Assembly: GCA_002842395.1 (NCBI GenBank)
Contig: PHCV01000007.1
Coordinates: 1 to 64,000, forward strand
Direction of reading: 5' to 3'
Source: Betaproteobacteria bacterium HGW-Betaproteobacteria-11
Lineage (GTDB): Bacteria > Pseudomonadota > Gammaproteobacteria > Burkholderiales > Rhodocyclaceae
DNA: 64,000 bases
This document shows, one piece after another, positions 62,674 through 64,000 of this stretch. Position 1 is the first letter of the stretch, and each line of letters begins with the position of its first letter. The translations under genes and the position numbers were made by a program. Under the pieces are notes generated by a model, which was not told the DNA's origin, did no database searches, and worked only from the letters and a program-made list of their open reading frames with translations.

Positions 62674-63566
62674 CTCGTGCCATAGCTATCCACGACCTGC
62701 GCAAAACCTACCCGCGCCGTTGGGCCTCGCCGCCTTTCGAGGCGCTCAAAGGCGTCTCGCTCGAGGTCGCGCAAGGCGAAGTGTTCGGCTTCATCGGCCC
62801 CAACGGCGCGGGCAAAAGCACGTTGATCAAAATTTTGACCGGTGTGATGCGCGCGTCACAAGGCGAGGCTGCGCTGTTCGGCCGCGCCGTGGCCGATCCG
62901 GCCGCCCGCCAGGGCCTGGGCTACGTCCCGGAAAATCCGAGCCTGCCGGAATATCTGACGCCGCTGGAAATCCTCGACATGGGCATTCGCCTGCATCGTG
63001 TTGCCGTGCCCGATCGGCGGGCGCATGCGCTGCGCTGGCTGGAGCGATTCGGCCTGGCCGAGGTGGCCAACAAAACCGTGCGCGCCTTCTCCAAGGGCAT
63101 GGCGCAACGCACGGCGCTGGCCCATGCGCTGGCCGTGCAGCCGCGTCTTTTGATTCTCGACGAGCCGCTTTCCGGCCTCGACCCCATCGGCCGCCGCGAG
63201 GTGGTCGATATCCTCGCCGACTACCGCAAGGCGGGCGGCACGATCTTTCTCACCTCGCATGTGTTGCACGATGTCGAGCGCCTGGCCGATCGCTTTGGTC
63301 TGATCCACAAGGGCGAACTGCGCGCGGTGCGCTCGCCCGCCGAGCTGGCGGGCGAGGATGACCGCGTGCTGCTGCGCAGCCAGGGTGAATCCGCCGTCAT
63401 GCCGGAGATGCAGCCCGAGCCGGGCGGCCGCTGGGTGCTCGAGGTGCCGCGCACGCAGTTGTGGTCGACACTGCACCGGCTCGAGACGGCCGGCCACGTG
63501 ATCATCGAGATCAAGCCGACGCTCTCGCTGGAGACGGCTTTCCTGCATGTCGTCCAGGGCGGATAA
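62670..63566 (+). CDS. ABC transporter ATPase
   Basis: 298 residues: Walker A GPNGAGKSTL, signature region AFSKGMAQRTALAHAL (degenerate LSGGQ), Walker B LLILDEPLSGLD, switch His LTSHVLHDVE. Pairs with the ABC-2 permease upstream. Its stop TAA abuts a repeat copy, and the next gene starts within its last codons. Confidence 0.92.
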   Translation: MTRAIAIHDLRKTYPRRWASPPFEALKGVSLEVAQGEVFGFIGPNGAGKSTLIKILTGVMRASQGEAALFGRAVADPAARQGLGYVPENPSLPEYLTPLEILDMGIRLHRVAVPDRRAHALRWLERFGLAEVANKTVRAFSKGMAQRTALAHALAVQPRLLILDEPLSGLDPIGRREVVDILADYRKAGGTIFLTSHVLHDVERLADRFGLIHKGELRAVRSPAELAGEDDRVLLRSQGESAVMPEMQPEPGGRWVLEVPRTQLWSTLHRLETAGHVIIEIKPTLSLETAFLHVVQGG

Positions 63567-64000
63567 AAACTCGGCGCTGGCGACACGGCAAAATCCGTGG
63601 CTGGCGGGCAGTCTGTGGCTTTCAGCCTTTCTCCTCTGGCTGCTCAACCATCCCTATCAGGGAATCTGGCACGATGCCCGTATCTATGGCCTGATCGCCG
63701 CGCACTGGATTTATCCCGAGGCGCTGGCGAACGATGTGTTCTTCCGTTTTGGCTCGCAGGCCGATCTGAGTCTGTTCACCCCGTTGTATGGCGAGCTGGT
63801 GCGTGCGCTCGGGCTCGATGCCGCCGCCCGGTTGGTTGTGCTCTCCGGCGCGGCGGGGTGGGTGACGGCCTGGGTTCTGTTCGCGCATGCAGTGCTCGGC
63901 GAGTCACTGGCGGGACGCTTTGCCGTGCTGTTCGCCGCCGTGGTGACGGTGAGTTACTCGCCCAACGGCGGGGTGTTCATGCTCGACGAAAATTTCGCCA
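63547..64000 (+). CDS. Polytopic membrane protein, start only (glycosyltransferase-like, tentative)
   Basis: ATG at 63547, 20 bases inside the ATPase gene, frame open to the window edge (151 codons). The first codons ([10 protein letters not shown]) are supplied by a repeat copy, then a membrane helix (LWLSAFLLWLLNHPYQ), the segment GIWHDARIYGLIAAHWIYPE and further hydrophobic stretches (VVLSGAAGWVTAWVLFAHAV). The early Asp/Arg loop after helix 1 recalls GT-C-type glycosyltransferases, which would suit pilin glycosylation, but too little is visible to be sure. Confidence 0.6.
   Translation, partial: MSSRADKNSALATRQNPWLAGSLWLSAFLLWLLNHPYQGIWHDARIYGLIAAHWIYPEALANDVFFRFGSQADLSLFTPLYGELVRALGLDAAARLVVLSGAAGWVTAWVLFAHAVLGESLAGRFAVLFAAVVTVSYSPNGGVFMLDENFA
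63567..63590 (+). repeat. Interspersed 24-bp repeat, copy 11 (end of ATPase / start of next gene)
   Basis: AAACTCGGCGCTGGCG then acACGGCA: two mismatches; nearly identical to the murA copy. It starts right after the ATPase TAA and is read as K-NSALATR in the overlapping next gene. Confidence 0.8.

Overview
The window is about 64 kb of GC-rich, densely packed bacterial chromosome with many ATGA or TGATG gene overlaps. Gene content and order (rpe-gph-trpE; mlaFEDACB followed by an ABC exporter, ibaG, murA and the his genes; hinT-tatABC) point to a betaproteobacterium, most likely in or near the Rhodocyclales. This is judged from synteny and protein sequence alone. I see no rRNA, tRNA, CRISPR array, complete insertion sequence or prophage.

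Layout. (1) 1-3603, minus strand: a chemosensory operon CheW / CheR-TPR / CheW / MCP resembling the Wsp type, with the MCP cut by the window edge. (2) 3604-4232: an AT-rich non-coding stretch, then a decayed reading frame. (3) 4233-7299, minus: rpe, gph and trpE, with a candidate Trp-leader peptide (two Trp codons beside its stop) between gph and trpE; galE diverges from rpe. (4) 8462-24375, minus: an MSHA-like type IV pilus / type II secretion-related locus (mshM, L, N, E, G, I, J, K-like genes, one pseudopilin, one giant modular pilin-like adhesin), headed by a sigma-54 activator. It has no ordinary major pilin. (5) 24558-33646, plus: Mla phospholipid transport, ABC exporter, ibaG, murA, hisG, hisD. 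(6) hisC is inverted (33678-34742, minus) inside an otherwise canonical run hisB-H-A-F-I-E, hinT, tatABC. (7) 40199-47421: DegS-like protease, Nif3-family protein, TonB-like protein, ankyrin protein, msrA, a DUF2889 protein, sucCD. (8) 47627-59949, plus: an eight-gene signalling cluster: CHASE2-TPR-Ser/Thr kinase, PP2C phosphatase, FHA protein, CHASE2-adenylate cyclase, class II-type cyclic nucleotide phosphodiesterase, cyclic-nucleotide-binding/rhodanese protein, GAF-fused GspE/PilB-type ATPase, GAF-HD-GYP. (9) 60232-64000, plus: a sigma-54 promoter, a very short type IV pilin (59 aa), a secreted Cys-containing partner, a terminator, then an ABC-2 transporter with two further membrane proteins.

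Together, regions 1, 4, 8 and 9 read as a surface-appendage programme controlled by second messengers. The MSHA-like locus supplies assembly parts but no major pilin, the short-pilin locus supplies a pilin, a sigma-54 activator and a sigma-54 promoter lie in separate regions, and the signalling cluster joins phospho-Ser/Thr, cAMP and probably c-di-GMP signalling to an assembly-type ATPase. These links are inferences.

The most unusual signal is a 24-bp interspersed sequence (AAAGTCGGCGCTGGCG followed by nnACGsCG) present in at least 11 copies on both strands. Some copies sit exactly at gene ends, carrying stop or start codons. Others lie in frame inside coding sequences, where they are read as recurring peptides (PPAPTF, K-V/L-GAG, K-SALA) in otherwise unrelated proteins.
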